Source: Ceratorhiza oryzae-sativae (taxonomy: Eukaryota > Basidiomycota > Agaricomycetes > Cantharellales > Ceratobasidiaceae). From it: a stretch of 64,000 nucleotides of DNA. The notes beneath the pieces were generated by a model. It was not told where the DNA came from, searched no databases, and saw only the letters and a list, made by a program, of their open reading frames with translations. How positions within the stretch are numbered: the first letter of the stretch is position 1; each line of letters begins with the position of its first letter. The DNA lies in assembly GCA_030998015.1 (NCBI GenBank), contig JARWMV010000253.1, positions 62,001 through 126,000 on the forward strand. The letters are read 5' to 3'. This document shows, one piece after another, positions 11,391-23,732 of the stretch. The position numbers and the translations under genes were made by a program.

Positions 11391-11522
11391 TAAGGATGTG
11401 ATGCTGATATTCTGGCATTCTGGCATCAAGGGTAACTGAATTGTAGAAGCACTGATTTATAAGCTGATGCAATTGAGTTACCCTTGATGCCAGAATGCCA
11501 GAATATCAGCATCACATCCTTA
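11391..11522. mobile_element. hAT-type MITE, 132 bp
   Basis: An almost complete hairpin: both ends read TAAGGATGTGATGCTGATAT inward and the arms match for about 47 bp with few differences. It is flanked by the 8-bp duplication CTTCATTC (11383-11390 and 11523-11530). The arms carry repeated ATTCTGGC motifs. It interrupts the integrase coding region. No coding capacity. Confidence 0.9.
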
Positions 11523-12493
11523 CTTCATTCCATGTTGATCAGAAGCCAGCACTATGGATTGCACAAACTTGTTCCTCACTTATGTATGGAAACTCCATGG
11601 ATTACCATGGAAAACAATTTCAGACCATGGCCCCAACTTTGCATCCAAATTCCTAAGGCACTTGTACAAACAGCTGGATATAAAACCTTCCTACTCTCCA
11701 GCATATCACCCCCAAACCGATGGCCAGTCTGAAAGGGCTAACCAAGTAGGAGAAGGGTACATCAGGCACTATGTATCAGATCAGCAGGACAACTGGGTCC
11801 CACTCTTACCCTTGGAAGAATTTGCCTACAATAATGGTGTCAATGCCTCAACTGGCAAATCACCATTCTTTGCAAACTATGGTTTTCACCCAAGGCTGGC
11901 AGTTGGGGACAGGGGAGGACAAGAACTCCCCTTAGCAGACAACCATGCAGAATGGCTCCAAAAGGGTCATGACAAACTTAAAGCCACTCTGGAAATAGCA
12001 AACCAGAGGGTCAAAGAATATTATGACCAGAAACATCAGGCCCCAGAAGCCATTAAAGTTGGAGACAAAGTCTGGCTTGACACCAAGAACATACAGACAC
12101 AACAGGCTTCCAAGAAACTGGCCCACAAGAGAGTTGGACCATTCAAGGTGGTAGCACAACACAGCACTCATGCCTTCAAACTGGATCTGCCGATGACCAT
12201 GAAAATACACCCAGTATTTCATGTTTCACTCCTGACCAAATATAAAGACAACCCCTATGGATGTCAGGTTTCCCCACCACCACCTGTGGTAACTCCTGAA
12301 GGGGAAGAAGAATTTGAAGTTGAACAGATCATAAAGTCATGATACAACAAAAGGTCTAACATCTTCAAATACTATATCAAATGGCTTGGTTATGACAAGC
12401 AACAATGGTTAACTTACAATGACCTGGCAAACACACTGGAACTCATAGCTGACTATGTCAAGTCACATCCAAAGGCACCCCACAACCCCTGTG

Positions 12494-12509
12494 CCTTGAA
12501 GGGGGGAAG
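12494..12509 (+). other. Polypurine tract of Chromo-A copy 2
   Basis: CCTTGAAGGGGGGAAG immediately before the 3' LTR, identical to copy 1. Confidence 0.85.
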
Positions 12510-12871
12510 TGTCATGAACTGACATGCATATATCCACTCTATAATATTTTCTTGATTTATTAAATTTTATGAGATCATTTTCAAAGCATACTAGCCTTTT
12601 ATGGTATATCTGTGTCATTTGACTCAAGGGATGCTCCAGATTGATAACCAAGATGTATTTCAACTCTGATGTGAAATTCTGCAGTTCCACAGTTGCTTCT
12701 ATCTCTTATTGGTCATGACTCACTGTACAGACTTGTTTGTTATGATGTGGCTTGTATCATGTATATAAACTGGGTCAAGTTTGCAGAGGACTCCTCAAGA
12801 ACTTGAACTCTTGTCAAATACAAGTTCTTTTCTTACTATTTTTCTTGTCACCTGACTTGCCATTGTTGACA
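12510..12871 (+). repeat. 3' LTR of Chromo-A copy 2
   Basis: A 362-bp LTR beginning TGTCATGAACTGACATG and ending CATTGTTGACA. It is more diverged than the copy 1 LTRs, mainly by C-to-T and G-to-A changes. It keeps the TATA box (GTATATAAAC) and the CTCAAGAACTTGA start region. Confidence 0.92.
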
Positions 12872-13543
12872 GCATGCATTGAAATTTACAAAGCTACAAA
12901 ATCCCTGCAGGATCAACTTGGTGTGGATGCCTACCTGCATGCCAGCACCACATCACCATACAGCTGCAATTACAACCTTGAAGACTGAACCCAATGTTAT
13001 GTAATGCAATTTAAGCTCTGGCTGGAGATTGACTACCACACATATTGCAAGAACAAATGGTGCATGTAAGTGATACATACCAAGTTCAGATAGTTGCTAA
13101 TTGAATTTTACAGGGTCAGGTGCAATACCCCAGATGATTGCAACAAGTGGGTGAGCTTAATGGTAGCAAAGACAGGTGTGGAATTCCTTGTCCTTTCTGC
13201 CTGGCACAATTATCAGGGTGACTTAATGCTTTCTAGGTCTGTGATTGTGAATTGACAATTCAACATCACTAATTATCAGTTTGGTGCATCATCACCCATG
13301 TTGAGAGGCTTTCTGATAGATGACACCTTCACTCACATGAAAGAAATGTGGGCAGAATACTAGTCCTTGCATAACAGTATGTTTTACAATGATATCACAG
13401 ATAGACCTCACTCCATGGAAACATATTTCAGACAATTTGTTGCCTTCATCAGTCTCCACTGCACCTCCACATTGCTATGGTGCCTTTGACAACTTGAACA
13501 AGCCTTGGTACCAAAAGGTCTTGCTTGACTCCACTGCAGTAGC

Positions 13544-14961
13544 TGTTATGGATTACTAACATTTTCTATTATTTTATTCTGCTCTGCCACCTCAAGTGAT
13601 GCCTCTGTAATTTTCTTGAAATTAAATCAATTTGTATGAGTGTGAATTTGTACTATTTGTGTCCCCTTATATAGTAAAGAATCATCTCTTTCCAACCCAT
13701 ATTTCATTGTCATTTTATCTTGAGAACTCAGAGAGATAAGAGGTTGCAATAATTCCTCTATCAGGAATTATTGATTATGACATTGCACTGCTCATATCTT
13801 GGCAGCTGCTTATGCTATCAATGCGATCTTATGCTCTATCAATAGCTAGTCTTTGGCAGTATCTCCTACCTGAAGATTGTTGGGATCTACCAGATCCTTG
13901 TGCTGGAATGGTCCAAGGATCATTAGAATCTTACTGGACCATCAATCAAGATCAAATGACTCCAGTGAGTCAGGAAAGCCTTCCAAACTGATCTGGAAGC
14001 TGCTCTGACTTACTTCATGATTCACTGAGATGTAGCCTCCATTCATTACATGTATATACTATGATAATATGATCTATGAGCCAATAGCAGGTCTCAGGTG
14101 CATCAATGCCTTTGATCCACACTAGGGATGCTGTGCCAGAATAGATTTTTGTAATAGTCTTCATTCCTGCAATTAGAATTTCTATATTCCTGCACCTGCC
14201 AGAATTTAGAATTCATTCTGGCACAGCATCCCTAATCCACACCCTGTCTTTACTCTTTATCATATACTGAGTTAGGGTGTACCCCAAGTATAGCAGTACC
14301 TGCTTTGGATGATTGTACTGGCATGCATGCATCTATTTGGCTCTGGAATGCCCTCCTCAGGGTATAAAAGGACTTCCTCTGAGGCCCTTCCAGACCAGCA
14401 CTCCTACTTACAACCCAGACCAGTTATTGGATGCTTTCTCTTTCTATTTCTCTTGTCTGTGCGTGATTTCTTAAATAACTAGTACTGAGGAATATAGTAC
14501 CATATTATTTATATACTGTCTGATTCATTGTATCTTATATACAGAGATATATAAGGATACAATATTGCCTGATTGAGTGTGACATTAAGTACTAGCTATT
14601 AGAGGAAATCTAAGTACTTGTAGCTGAGGAAGTACATGCATTAGGCAGCCCTCCATCTATCCTATAAGCTATTGCTTAAGTCTAGTATTAATATTAGTAT
14701 CAGTTAGTCCAATTGACTAGGGTTGAACTACATTTAAGATATCTAAGGGAACCTGACCATAGTAGTCTTGCTCTTTATACCTATAAATTAGTCAGTTTAC
14801 ACTGTGAAAGACAAAGACTATCCTGATTGTTACTTGATTGCATTGCAACTACTTTGAGCCTTCTTACTCTAGTCTAATCAGTATTAAGTATGATTAGTGT
14901 ATACTAACATATCTACATTTGCTTAAGCTCTAGATATTCAAGTGTACCCTGAACTGTAACA
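13544..14961 (+). repeat. LTR-L copy A, 1.3-kb solo LTR
   Basis: Starts TGTTATGGATTAC and ends CTGTAACA, flanked by GTAGC (13539-13543 and 14962-14966). Removing the nested MITE and its duplication gives 1,298 bp, matching copy C at 46189-47489. A TATAAAA box (about 14361) marks the plus strand as sense. Nearly all CpGs of copy C are lost. Confidence 0.93.
14123..14234. mobile_element. hAT-type MITE, 112 bp
   Basis: The termini TAGGGATGCTGTGCCAGAAT are perfectly inverted at the other end, with the 8-bp duplication ATCCACAC (14115-14122 and 14235-14242). It interrupts LTR-L copy A; copies B and C lack it, which confirms insertion. The interior has more GCCAGAAT and TTCCTGCA motifs. Confidence 0.92.
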
Positions 14962-15560
14962 GTAGCTCAGATTAATATTGATTACTTGAATTACTTATAT
15001 GATGAGTAATTTGTGAGCATATATGCCAGGTATTCATTGGTACATACTATCAGGACTTGGTGTGACCACTGCTCTGCAAAACCTCAGTGCATGCAGACAT
15101 AACAGAAGACTGGCTGGTTCACCCAGAGCTACTGTCGATGGGATCAGATTACCTACATGACCTGGATGAATGGACTGATAAGAGGCACATTAAGCATTTG
15201 TAGAAAGTGTACACTGATCAATCAGGAGTCACCCCACATGAGGAACATCTTTAATTCTTGGGTTTGCAGAAGCTACACAATGATGAGACCCTCATGGACA
15301 CAATTGCTGACACCCCAACCTTACAATGTGACCTATACTTGCATCTGTATGGGGCACAAATCAATAATGCAGACTCTGGTAACACTCATATCTTCCTTGA
15401 ACTCCTTAAAATGCTTCCCACAGAGATTGAGTCAAATAGATTCACTGCATTTACCCCTGCAGACCATGCCTTCCTCATATCAGAGATCTAGTCACACCAT
15501 AGTCTCTGCAGTGTCTTGGATGATCTAGATCACTATGAGGACATGTTGCCAATCCAGGTA

Positions 15561-16541
15561 CATCTGATATGTTTATGTCTCTCAATGACAGTAAGAAGAG
15601 GATTCTCACCAGCTGAAATCACTGTTGTGGTCTGGGTGTCACAACTGACAACTTGTAGATGGTTGGGGGAGGTCCTAGGAGTAAAAGGAGCAGTAAGGGG
15701 TCCCCTGGAATGGGGAGGAGATGTCACACAATGCTAGAGTGGGTAAAATGACAAGGTGAGGTGTTCTGCAGACAAGCAATGCTTCACAGACTTGGTTAAA
15801 AACAAGTTGGAGACAATATGACAAGCAACACATAGCTACAAGCAAGGGCTGGCTTACAACAAGCCAAATAAGCAATGGCAAGCACAGTATGTGTGACAGG
15901 AAGTGAAGATAAGTGAGAACAAGCAAAACAAGCAAGAACAAGCAAGAATGGAAGCACAAGCACAAGCATACATTGCACAGAGCAGGCAAAATCAAGGAAA
16001 TGAGAGAAAGATATTGCAAATGACATAAATGAGCATACCAGGAGCAAGGCTCATGACACTGGGGTCCTGGAGACAATGAGAGTGTTTTCCAAGGGCAAAG
16101 GTCTTCTTCCTAGCAAGGTAACACTGCATTACTGGGGAGACATGGTTTGGCCTGACAGGGAATGCTTCAACACTAACATGACCAACCACATTCATCTCCA
16201 CTGAACCAGTGTTGCAGAGTGGCTTCAGTCCAGTGCACTAACACACAAGCCAACCCAGACAGCATTTGGTGGTCCTTACAGGTTGAAAATGCTGTTCCTA
16301 GCTCTTGTTCAATTCCACCAAGTGTCTGTCTGGATCCAGGCAGGTGGAGTGGCTCTGTACAACAAGATTAATATTGTCATGGATGAGTACAGTCAATCAA
16401 TTTCTGCAGCTGCAGAATACATGTAATAGTGTATTGAGGCTTCTGAAAAACAATTGCTGGTATTGCATAAGTATGCAAACACCCAGCCACCCATGATCAA
16501 TGGGTGTGGTCAGTATCATAGAGTGCACCCCATGATGCATG
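15561..16541. other. Spacer with no supported gene
   Basis: I find no convincing coding region. 15895-15965 is a low-complexity AAGCAAGAACA-type stretch. A TG...CA-bounded block (15721-16058) has no target duplication, so it is not called as an LTR. Confidence 0.4.
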
Positions 16542-17542
16542 TATTATGACCTGCACAGACAGCCATAACATAACAAGAGAATTAGCCTATAGTGTATAGC
16601 ATTTTCTCATAATTCAAACAAGCTATAAACTTAGTCACATGACCTTGGTGCTGATCCAGGCACTTACAGTGGTTACCTAACTTGCTCCTGCAATTCTCTC
16701 AATTGTAACTTGGAGCAAGGAGCAAGTTATCACATGACCTCAGTGCTTAAATCACATGACCCTTGGACCTTGCATGGCTCTATAAGATTTGGAGCTGCAA
16801 CAACCCTAAGAGCAACTTGCTTAATACTTATTTACACCACACATGACCCATAATCTACTGCAGACTGTGGAATAGTCTGACTCATACCTTGAAGGGTATA
16901 TAACTCATTGAAAGCAAGCCTGTAGGCTCCAGCTTGCTTTATCTTGTCAACCACAGGGATGATCTGTACATACCACATAAATACTATCAATATATACTGC
17001 AAATTACCACTGACAACATAGCCACTACTTAAGGAATGAACAGAGACAAGGAGACAGAGGGGTCTTGACATTCTAAAGCAAGCTTCACACTTAACTAGTG
17101 GTGAGACAGAAATATCTAGCACAGATATGAAGGGCTGAGTACAAAAGATACCAACCAACCTCTGCATTACATAAGAGAACACTAAGAAACTATGGCACAG
17201 CAGAACACAGGAAGGATTACAAGATCCATGAGCTGAGCATGTAAGCAGACACAAACAGGCTCAATACAACCCCCACCACAGGATATGCCACAAGCTGATG
17301 AGCAACCAGATACCACCCTCACTGGAATGCCAGGGGCAATGCCCTGCATGAGGCCAGTACCACTGTTCCAACCCTCTCCCCAGAGGCCAATCAACACGAG
17401 GCAGGAAAACTGGAAATGAACCCTAATCCAATGCCACAAGTAACCTCACAACAAGACCCAGTGGATGAGTCAACTGATGAAGTTGAAAATATGACCTGTA
17501 TCATATATGAACAGGGGGCCAACCTACCCAATCCAGAAGTAC
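16542..17542 (+). mobile_element. Truncated chromovirus with 5' LTR-C, leader and gag start
   Basis: 16542-17070 is LTR-C (TG end mutated to TA) in sense orientation: TATATAA at 16897 and CAGCTTGCTTTATC at 16930, 33 nt apart. Directly inside it AAAGCAAGCT (17075-17084) complements the transcript start, giving a self-priming PBS. The following leader and the ATG near 17191 resemble the same region of Chromo-B (shared ACATAAGAGAACAC block and a gag N-terminus ending in an acidic stretch). The element stops at 17542, where LTR-L copy B begins. Confidence 0.8.
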
Positions 17543-18560
17543 TGTTATGGGTCAGTGTACACTTGAATATCTAGAGCTTAAGCAAATGTAGATATGTTAG
17601 TATACACTAATCATACTCAATACTTCTAAGACTAGGGTAAGAAGGCTCAAAGTAGTTGCAATGCAATCAAGTAATGTTCAAGGTAGTCTTAATCTTTCAC
17701 AGTGTAAACTCACTAATTTATAGGTATAAAGAGCAAGACTACTATGGTCAGGTTCCCTTAGATATCTTACATGTAGTTAAGCCCTAGTCACTTGGACTAA
17801 CTGATACTAATCTTAATACTAGGCTTGAGTGATAGCTTATTGGATAGATGGTGGGCTGCCTAATGTGTGTACTTCCTCAGCTACAGGTACTTAGATTTCC
17901 TCTAATAGCTGGTACTTAATGTCACACTCAATCAGGCAATATTGTATCCTTATATATCTCTGTATATAAGATACAATGAATCAGACAGTATATAACTAAT
18001 ATGGTACTATATTCCTCAGTTCTAGTTATATAAGAAATCACACACAGACAAGAGAAATAGAAAGGGAAAAGAAACCAATAACCAGTCTGGGTTGAGTAGA
18101 GTAGGAGGGTGGTCTGGAAGGGCCTCAGAGGAGGTCCTTTTATACCCTGAGGAGGGCATTCCAGAGCCAAATAGATACATGCATGCCAGTGCAATCATCA
18201 AAAGAGGGTACTGCTATACTTGGGGTACACTCTAGCCCAGTATAGGATAAGAGAGTAAAGACAGGGTGTGGATTGAAGGCATTGATGCATCTGAGACCTG
18301 CTATTGGCTTGTAGATCATATTATCATAGTATATACATGTAATGAATGGAGGCTACATCTCAGTGAGTCATAAAGTGAGTCAGAGAAGCTTCTGGATCAA
18401 TTTGGAAGGCTCTCCTGACTCACTAGAGTCATTAGATCTTGATTGATGGTCCAGTAAGATTCTAATGATCTTCAGACAATTCTGGCATGAGGATCTGGTG
18501 AATCACAACGATCTTCAGGCAGCAGATACTGCCAAAGATTAGCTATTGATAGAGCATAAC
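17543..18560 (-). repeat. LTR-L copy B, truncated
   Basis: Begins TGTTATGGGTCAG on the plus strand (the 3' end of the LTR) and runs parallel to copy C until about 18560, where similarity stops. Roughly 290 bp of the U3 end is missing. CpG sites of copy C are TG or CA here. Confidence 0.88.
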
Positions 18561-19346
18561 TTGTTGCTGTGGTTGTTGTTGAAACTGATGAATCATCTGT
18601 GTGAAGACAACATACAATCTTAGTAAGATAACTTAGTGACCCCTGAAATTTGATTCACAATTACCAGAGGAGCAAGATCCATCTGAGTGCACATCCCAAA
18701 CCTCAGTTTCCTTGTCCATCAAGTTGCCTGTCTCATTCTCCTCATCATTGTACAGACTTTCATCCTTGCTCCAGGTTTGCTGTGCAGCACTATTGGAAAA
18801 AGCAGCATGATGCTGCTCAGGTCTGTTGGGAATACAGGCAGGCACAGAAGATGATAGAGCAGCAGCACTTTGGGCCATGTTATGGCCAGAGTACAGGCAT
18901 GTGCTATCTTGAATTTATGTTGAGTATTTTGCAATAGCTACCAATTTCTACCTAACATTAGGGGGCTGCATTGGAGTGGGTGTAACACCTGATTTAGTTA
19001 CCTGTGCATATTGTTGGATGCTTCTAATTTTGTTGAAATGCTGGCAACATTTGACCAGGTCTGGTTGGAGGCGGTGTCAGTTTTGTTTTGGACAGAAACA
19101 TGGAATTGTTTTAGTTGGACACCCTCCAACCTAAGTGTTACTAGTATGTCATTGGGTCATGTTACTGGCCACTGAACTTACAAATGAATGACCTGCTGTA
19201 TTGAGCCTTTGTTTCTTGCTAGGCACATTTATCTTGTTGTCTTCACCCTAACAACAATGTAAGTGTGGTAAATGGGTAAATCTGTGGCAGCATACTGATC
19301 TCTTAGCCATTTCACAGGGCTCAAATTTTTTATCCTCCAACACTAA
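18561..19346. other. Spacer with weak minus-strand ORF
   Basis: An 81-codon minus ORF (18633-18878) is rich in Ser, Asn and acidic residues. Nothing identifies it and it may be the end of a decayed exon. No other feature was seen. Confidence 0.3.
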
Positions 19347-19903
19347 TGTCATGGCCCTCTGGATGCTTCCTTGCAAAGCACTTAAGTAGTGGCTACATTG
19401 ACAGTTTGGTGTTAGGCAGTATGTATTGAGTGTTCTAGTTACAGTGTTTGCTATGGTCTATGGTGGTTGACAAGATAAAGCAAGCTGAGGCATCCAGTCT
19501 TGCTTCATCCTCCTTATATACACCTGTGGCTGCAGTGGCTGCAGATGTGTTATTTAAACACAATCCACAGTAGGTACAGGTTGTATATAGTACCATGGGT
19601 TAGGTAATTGTTTATCTTAAGTTTGTGCAGCTCTGAATCTTATAGAGCTGTGCAAGGTCCAAGGGGTAAGTGCTGAGGTCACGTGATTCTGCTGTAAGCA
19701 CCAAGATCACGTGACAACTTGCTCCTTGCTCCAAGTAACAATGGAGAGAAATGCTGGAGCAAGTTCAGGGTAACCACTGTAAGTGCCAGTTAAGCACCAA
19801 GATCATGTGACCTTGTTTATGGCTTGTTCCGCTTAGGAAAAAATGCCATAAATCTGTAAACATATTTGGTTACTCTGTTATGTCTGTTTGATGGGTCATA
19901 ACA
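19347..19903 (-). repeat. LTR-B solo LTR, 557 bp
   Basis: TGTCATGGCCCTC ... GGGTCATAACA with the duplication ACTAA (19342-19346 and 19904-19908). It is about 100 bp shorter than the 653-bp LTRs of Chromo-B because it has one less copy of a U3 repeat. It retains two intact TCACGTGA boxes (about 19678 and 19706). Confidence 0.93.
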
Positions 19904-20738
19904 ACTAAAGCCAGATGCAATTGAACCCCAGAGGACAAGTAGTGGTTGTGAGTGAAAATGACTTGATTTGCATTGCAAGAAGCTATACACATCAGGTGTC
20001 ATGTTGTACAGGTTGGCCCAGCTTCACACAGCTGTGCTAGGCCACAAATTCTAGCCCTTTATTGCTTTCATAGTAAACACTAGTCATGTCCTAGGCTAAA
20101 TTTCCTGGAAGTGGTGGACAAGAAATGGCTCAGACAATGCATTGGTCATGCCTAGCACAGCCAGGCAGGTTGGAGCATCCCATATAGTGTGCAGGAAGGT
20201 ACCTCATGTAATTTACCTTGAGGTAATTTACACACATAAAATACCTGTAAATTAATGTAAATTACCAAGCTCCCAAGGTGGGAGGTTATTGACACTATGT
20301 AATCAAAACAAGTGCCTGTTCTTCACAAAAGAGGGCCCAATGCAACATTGTTGGGAAATTCTTGTATGCTCCTTGGGCCAACATGAACACATTAGTTGTT
20401 CTTCCATGTCCAGTTGGCTAGAATTTTGGCCACTGAAGAAAGGGCCAGCTTGAAAATCTGGGCTGCCCTGACTGTGCCAGGTTGTGTAAACCTATGAGAG
20501 AGCCCTTGTGACAGCAAAAGTATTGAGTAGACCCAGGTGCATGAGCATCTGCACTGACTCAAGTGCCATGCAGAATTGTAGTGGTACAACTAGTACACAT
20601 ATTTCAAGCAATATATAGCTGATCAAAAAGCAGCAATTGTCAAGTACTTAAGTTGGTAATATTGTTTGTAAAGATTCACCTTACACTGAGTGTACCAAGT
20701 GTGTACAATCCCCTTAACTACTGCATTATATCTTCAAC
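19904..20738. other. Spacer; cluster of GTAAWTTAC motifs
   Basis: No gene seen. 20214-20272 contains several GTAATTTAC/GTAAATTAC-type motifs in both orientations followed by CCAAGG. A similar cluster is at 35938-35990. Confidence 0.35.
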
Positions 20739-23420
20739 ATGTCTGAAACTGCTTTCTCACCTCTTAGAACGTTGGGTGAGGTGCTTTCACCAGCTGAGGT
20801 GTTCAATATGCTCATGCAACTTGAACATTTGCTCCAGAACTTGCCATCTTCCTTGCCCCTGCCTCTAAACAGCCAGTCTTGCTATGCTCAGTTGCTCTCA
20901 TTTCATCCTCTGCTGTCTGATTGGCTGGAGGATATTGGGCCTGTTGGAACCATCAACTGACAGCTTGAGATTGAATTTGGCACCCATGCATTTGGCTTCA
21001 AGCTGAAGGAGTGCAGGCTTATACTTCAAGTCTGTTGTCCCTATTCTTTGTCAGTATCTCTTCATGCACCAGGGTGCTATTATTATCCAGAAATGGCTTT
21101 GCAATCTTGTTCAAGCTGCCACTGATGCCTCCACATTGGCTGCAGAGTCATCTGGTCACAATGTGGGTACGTGCACTTTCATTACAATGTAACAATACTG
21201 AAATACATGGTAGAACTCAGTCACCAACCTCACTGGTGAAACAAGTGACAAAGATGGCCTTCCCAACAGCAAGGATCTGCTTGCAGGGTTTTGCCAAACC
21301 AAGCATGATTGTTCAATTAGCCCCATCCTGGAAGATTCTTCAAAGCCAAGTATGATAGTAATTGTCCATACCTAAACCTGCACATAGATGACTGCTAAGA
21401 CATCAATTTAGGAATCAGTCAAGAACAGGCATAAGACACACCTTAAGTGCAAAGGTCCCCTTCCTCCTCAAGACAATATCAAGGCTGTTCCATCCAAAGT
21501 TGACCCACAGGTGGTGGACTTAAGTGAGAAGATTCATGATCAAGGCAAAGGCAGAGCACCACCAAACCTACTTGTCCATAGATTAACTACACCATGTCAT
21601 TGCATAGGCATGCTGCCAAGCAAAGTCCTGTTTTGCTGTGTTGCAAGCTCTGCATGCCATCATCACCCTATTTCTACACATGTTGAGCAAGTTTACAAGC
21701 ATGCCTCTTGATGCAACTACCTCAAGTGCATGTACCCTGAGCTTTACCAGTCAGCAGTTCAGGCTCTAGCAGAGTATTCAATTACATCATCTCCATCTAG
21801 TTCAACTGTTTCCACAATGTCTAGTCAGCCTCTTACCCAACCTAGCTCTGAATCACTTGTGTCTTCTGCCCCTTTGGACATATTTGCATTGTTCAGGGAC
21901 CAGGGAGAGCTTGAGTTTGGATCTCATGCTACTCTTGCTGCTGTTTGCTTTGTCTGTGCCACTGGAGTTACACAACGCATCCTTGACTCACCTGAATGGC
22001 ATCATTACAACAATATTCTTCTTGCCAAAACATCTGGTCATTGTTACCATCCACCTTCAGCTACCACTATGTCTGACAAGCTTATTCCAGCCCAAGCTGC
22101 TCAGGTTATGCTTTTTTTTTCCATCATGTATATTATAGTTGTTTGAAGGCCAGGCCTCATGGTGCAACTGCTACAGACAAGAGACAGAGGGAGAGAGAAA
22201 TAGGAAAAAGAAGCAAATACTACTGACATTGAGCACAAAACACTATGCAACTATATGACTGGGTACTAGTTATGGATGCTACTCTAAAGTGACTATAACT
22301 AAGAGAGGGGAAAAGCAACAAACTAATGGAGATAGTTAGTGAGATGATTAGTGCACTGCACATATTCCAGAAGCACATTAAGACTGGAACAAGATGAGAA
22401 AAGGTGCAAAAGCAAAATAAAGTCCCTTCCACAGGAGATCAGAACATGCTGCTGTATGGCCATAAATTTTGGACAATGGAACAGGAAGTGTGTGACTGTT
22501 TCCCTAGCTTTGCCACACGCTGGGCAGGCTGGCAAATCAACAAGGCAGAGGAGGTTACACTTGATGTCCAGCAGATCCTTTCAACTCAGCACAACCTTAC
22601 ACTATCCTTTGATGGGCTTACCAAGGGAAACCAAACATTCTACACAGTACATGTCATCACACAAGACCATCATGTCTTCCTCTACACAGCTGATGTGTTC
22701 TGTGGGTCACATAACAATGAGTATATTCTTGATTTGCTGTGACAGGTAAGTGGTCTCATTGGCATGATGTATGCTTTGTATATGCGTTTTTCTCATATCT
22801 CTGTAGGTGGCACATGAAATTGGTATCTGGAGGGTTTCAGCAATTGTTTCAGATGACATCAATACCACTAAGAAGGCACAGCCTGACTTTACTGCTGAGT
22901 TTCTGTGGATACTCAATCTTGTGGACTCAATTAACAAACCATATCTCTTAACCAACTCTGTTTGCAAAAACCTTCCTGCTGTGCACATTGCCCATTGAAA
23001 GAACATGTTTTCCTCAGTTCCAGCTGTGGGTTTTGGCTAAAAGGAGTTTGATTATCTATTATACCGACAGCTTATGAGATTTAGCAACTTGAGCAAGTGT
23101 TTGACAAGTCCTTGATTCAAGCTATGAAGTTCAAAATGATTCTGATTCAATTCACACAAGTACTGGAGCCCATCAATTGAGTGTTAATTTGTCTTGAATT
23201 TTCTAACAGTACATTGGCTGATGTTTTTGCCTATTGGCATGCCACAGTGTCAAGTTGGTGTATTTGATCTAAGTGCACAGGACTTCCCTGCACTTAGTGA
23301 CATTCCGAAGCATAATTTAGCTAAGCTCTGTCAAAGTTGACATCCAGAAAGCCGATTTTTGGCATGTTGTATGTGAGTTTGACAGCATATTTGCACTTCT
23401 AGAAGTACATGTTCACACTT
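20739..23420 (+). pseudogene. hAT-superfamily transposase, DUF659 type
   Basis: The best part runs from 21730 to 23000. One segment carries DSPEWHHYNN, then a YHPPSATTMSDKLIPAQAA region typical of fungal DUF659 transposases. Next comes LTLSFDGLTKGNQTFYTVHV with the first acidic catalytic-region residues, ending in an AG|GTAAGT donor. A 61-nt intron (22746-22806) leads into VAHEIGIWRVSAIVSDDIN, which restores the expected protein. A TGA just before the donor and further stops downstream make it a pseudogene. 20739-21700 may hold the N-terminus but is unclear. The C-terminal dimerisation domain was not found here; a separate one lies at 34683-35782. Confidence 0.7.
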
Positions 23421-23732
23421 AGAAATGTCCTTATAGGGTCTAATTTGATATTCCAGCCCAAGGAGTTTAGAAAGTCCAGGCACATAGATTTCAAAAAGTC
23501 CAAGTCACACAAGAAGATTAGATGCGAAGATCAAGATAGATATGAGGTATGTGATCAACAAATGCATAATGATACATGAGGGATGATGAACTACAAGAAT
23601 CAAAAATGTGAGTGTTGAACTACAAATGAAGGGTATCAAACAAAAATGGGTAACCAGAGTGTAAAAAAGGGGCAAAAACAGGAAATTGAAGAGTAAAAAG
23701 TGCAAAGGAAAAAGAGAGGAGGCATATTTCAA

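Larger units (their letters stand above)
8476..12522 (+). pseudogene. pol: Pol polyprotein, Chromo-A copy 2
   Basis: Protease (DSGATS), RT (YMDN as in copy 1), RNase H, integrase with an intact CX2C finger (HCGSC), catalytic residues and a recognisable chromodomain (YYIKWLGYDKQQW). It is interrupted by stops at 8770-8772, 9586-9588 (CGA in copy 1), at the NG-stop site shared with copy 1 just after the solo LTR, at a second TGA three codons on, and at 12340-12342 before the chromodomain. A solo LTR splits RNase H at 10310 and a MITE splits integrase at 11390. The chromodomain frame itself is intact here, unlike copy 1. Confidence 0.92.
6655..12871 (+). mobile_element. Chromo-A copy 2, old CpG-depleted chromovirus
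   Basis: The same element as copy 1, on the plus strand, entered part-way through the accessory ORF because copy 1 interrupts it. Gag, pol, polypurine tract and 3' LTR follow. Many CGA and CGG codons of copy 1 are TGA, CAA or TGG here, and CpG is nearly absent. It carries two later insertions: a Chromo-A solo LTR (10311-10681) and a MITE (11391-11522). Its 5' LTR should lie left of the window. Confidence 0.92.
12872..15560 (+). pseudogene. Degenerate unidentified gene split by LTR-L
   Basis: Sequence on either side of the solo LTR reads as one decayed gene. Left of it (about 13170-13535) a frame with stops gives stretches such as RGFLIDDTFTHMKEMWAEY and SMETYFRQFVAFISLHC. Right of it (about 15100-15560) come HPELLSMGSDYLHDLDEW, LHNDETLMDTIADTP and LYLHLYGAQINNADSG, ending near DDLDHYEDM. 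Possible intron borders are blurred by mutation. I do not recognise the family; it could be a fungal host gene or an accessory gene of a transposon. Joining the two sides is an inference from the clean GTAGC target duplication. Confidence 0.4.

Noticed and set aside
15721..16058. TG...CA block that looks like a short LTR
   Set aside because: Flanking pentamers do not match and no second copy was seen.
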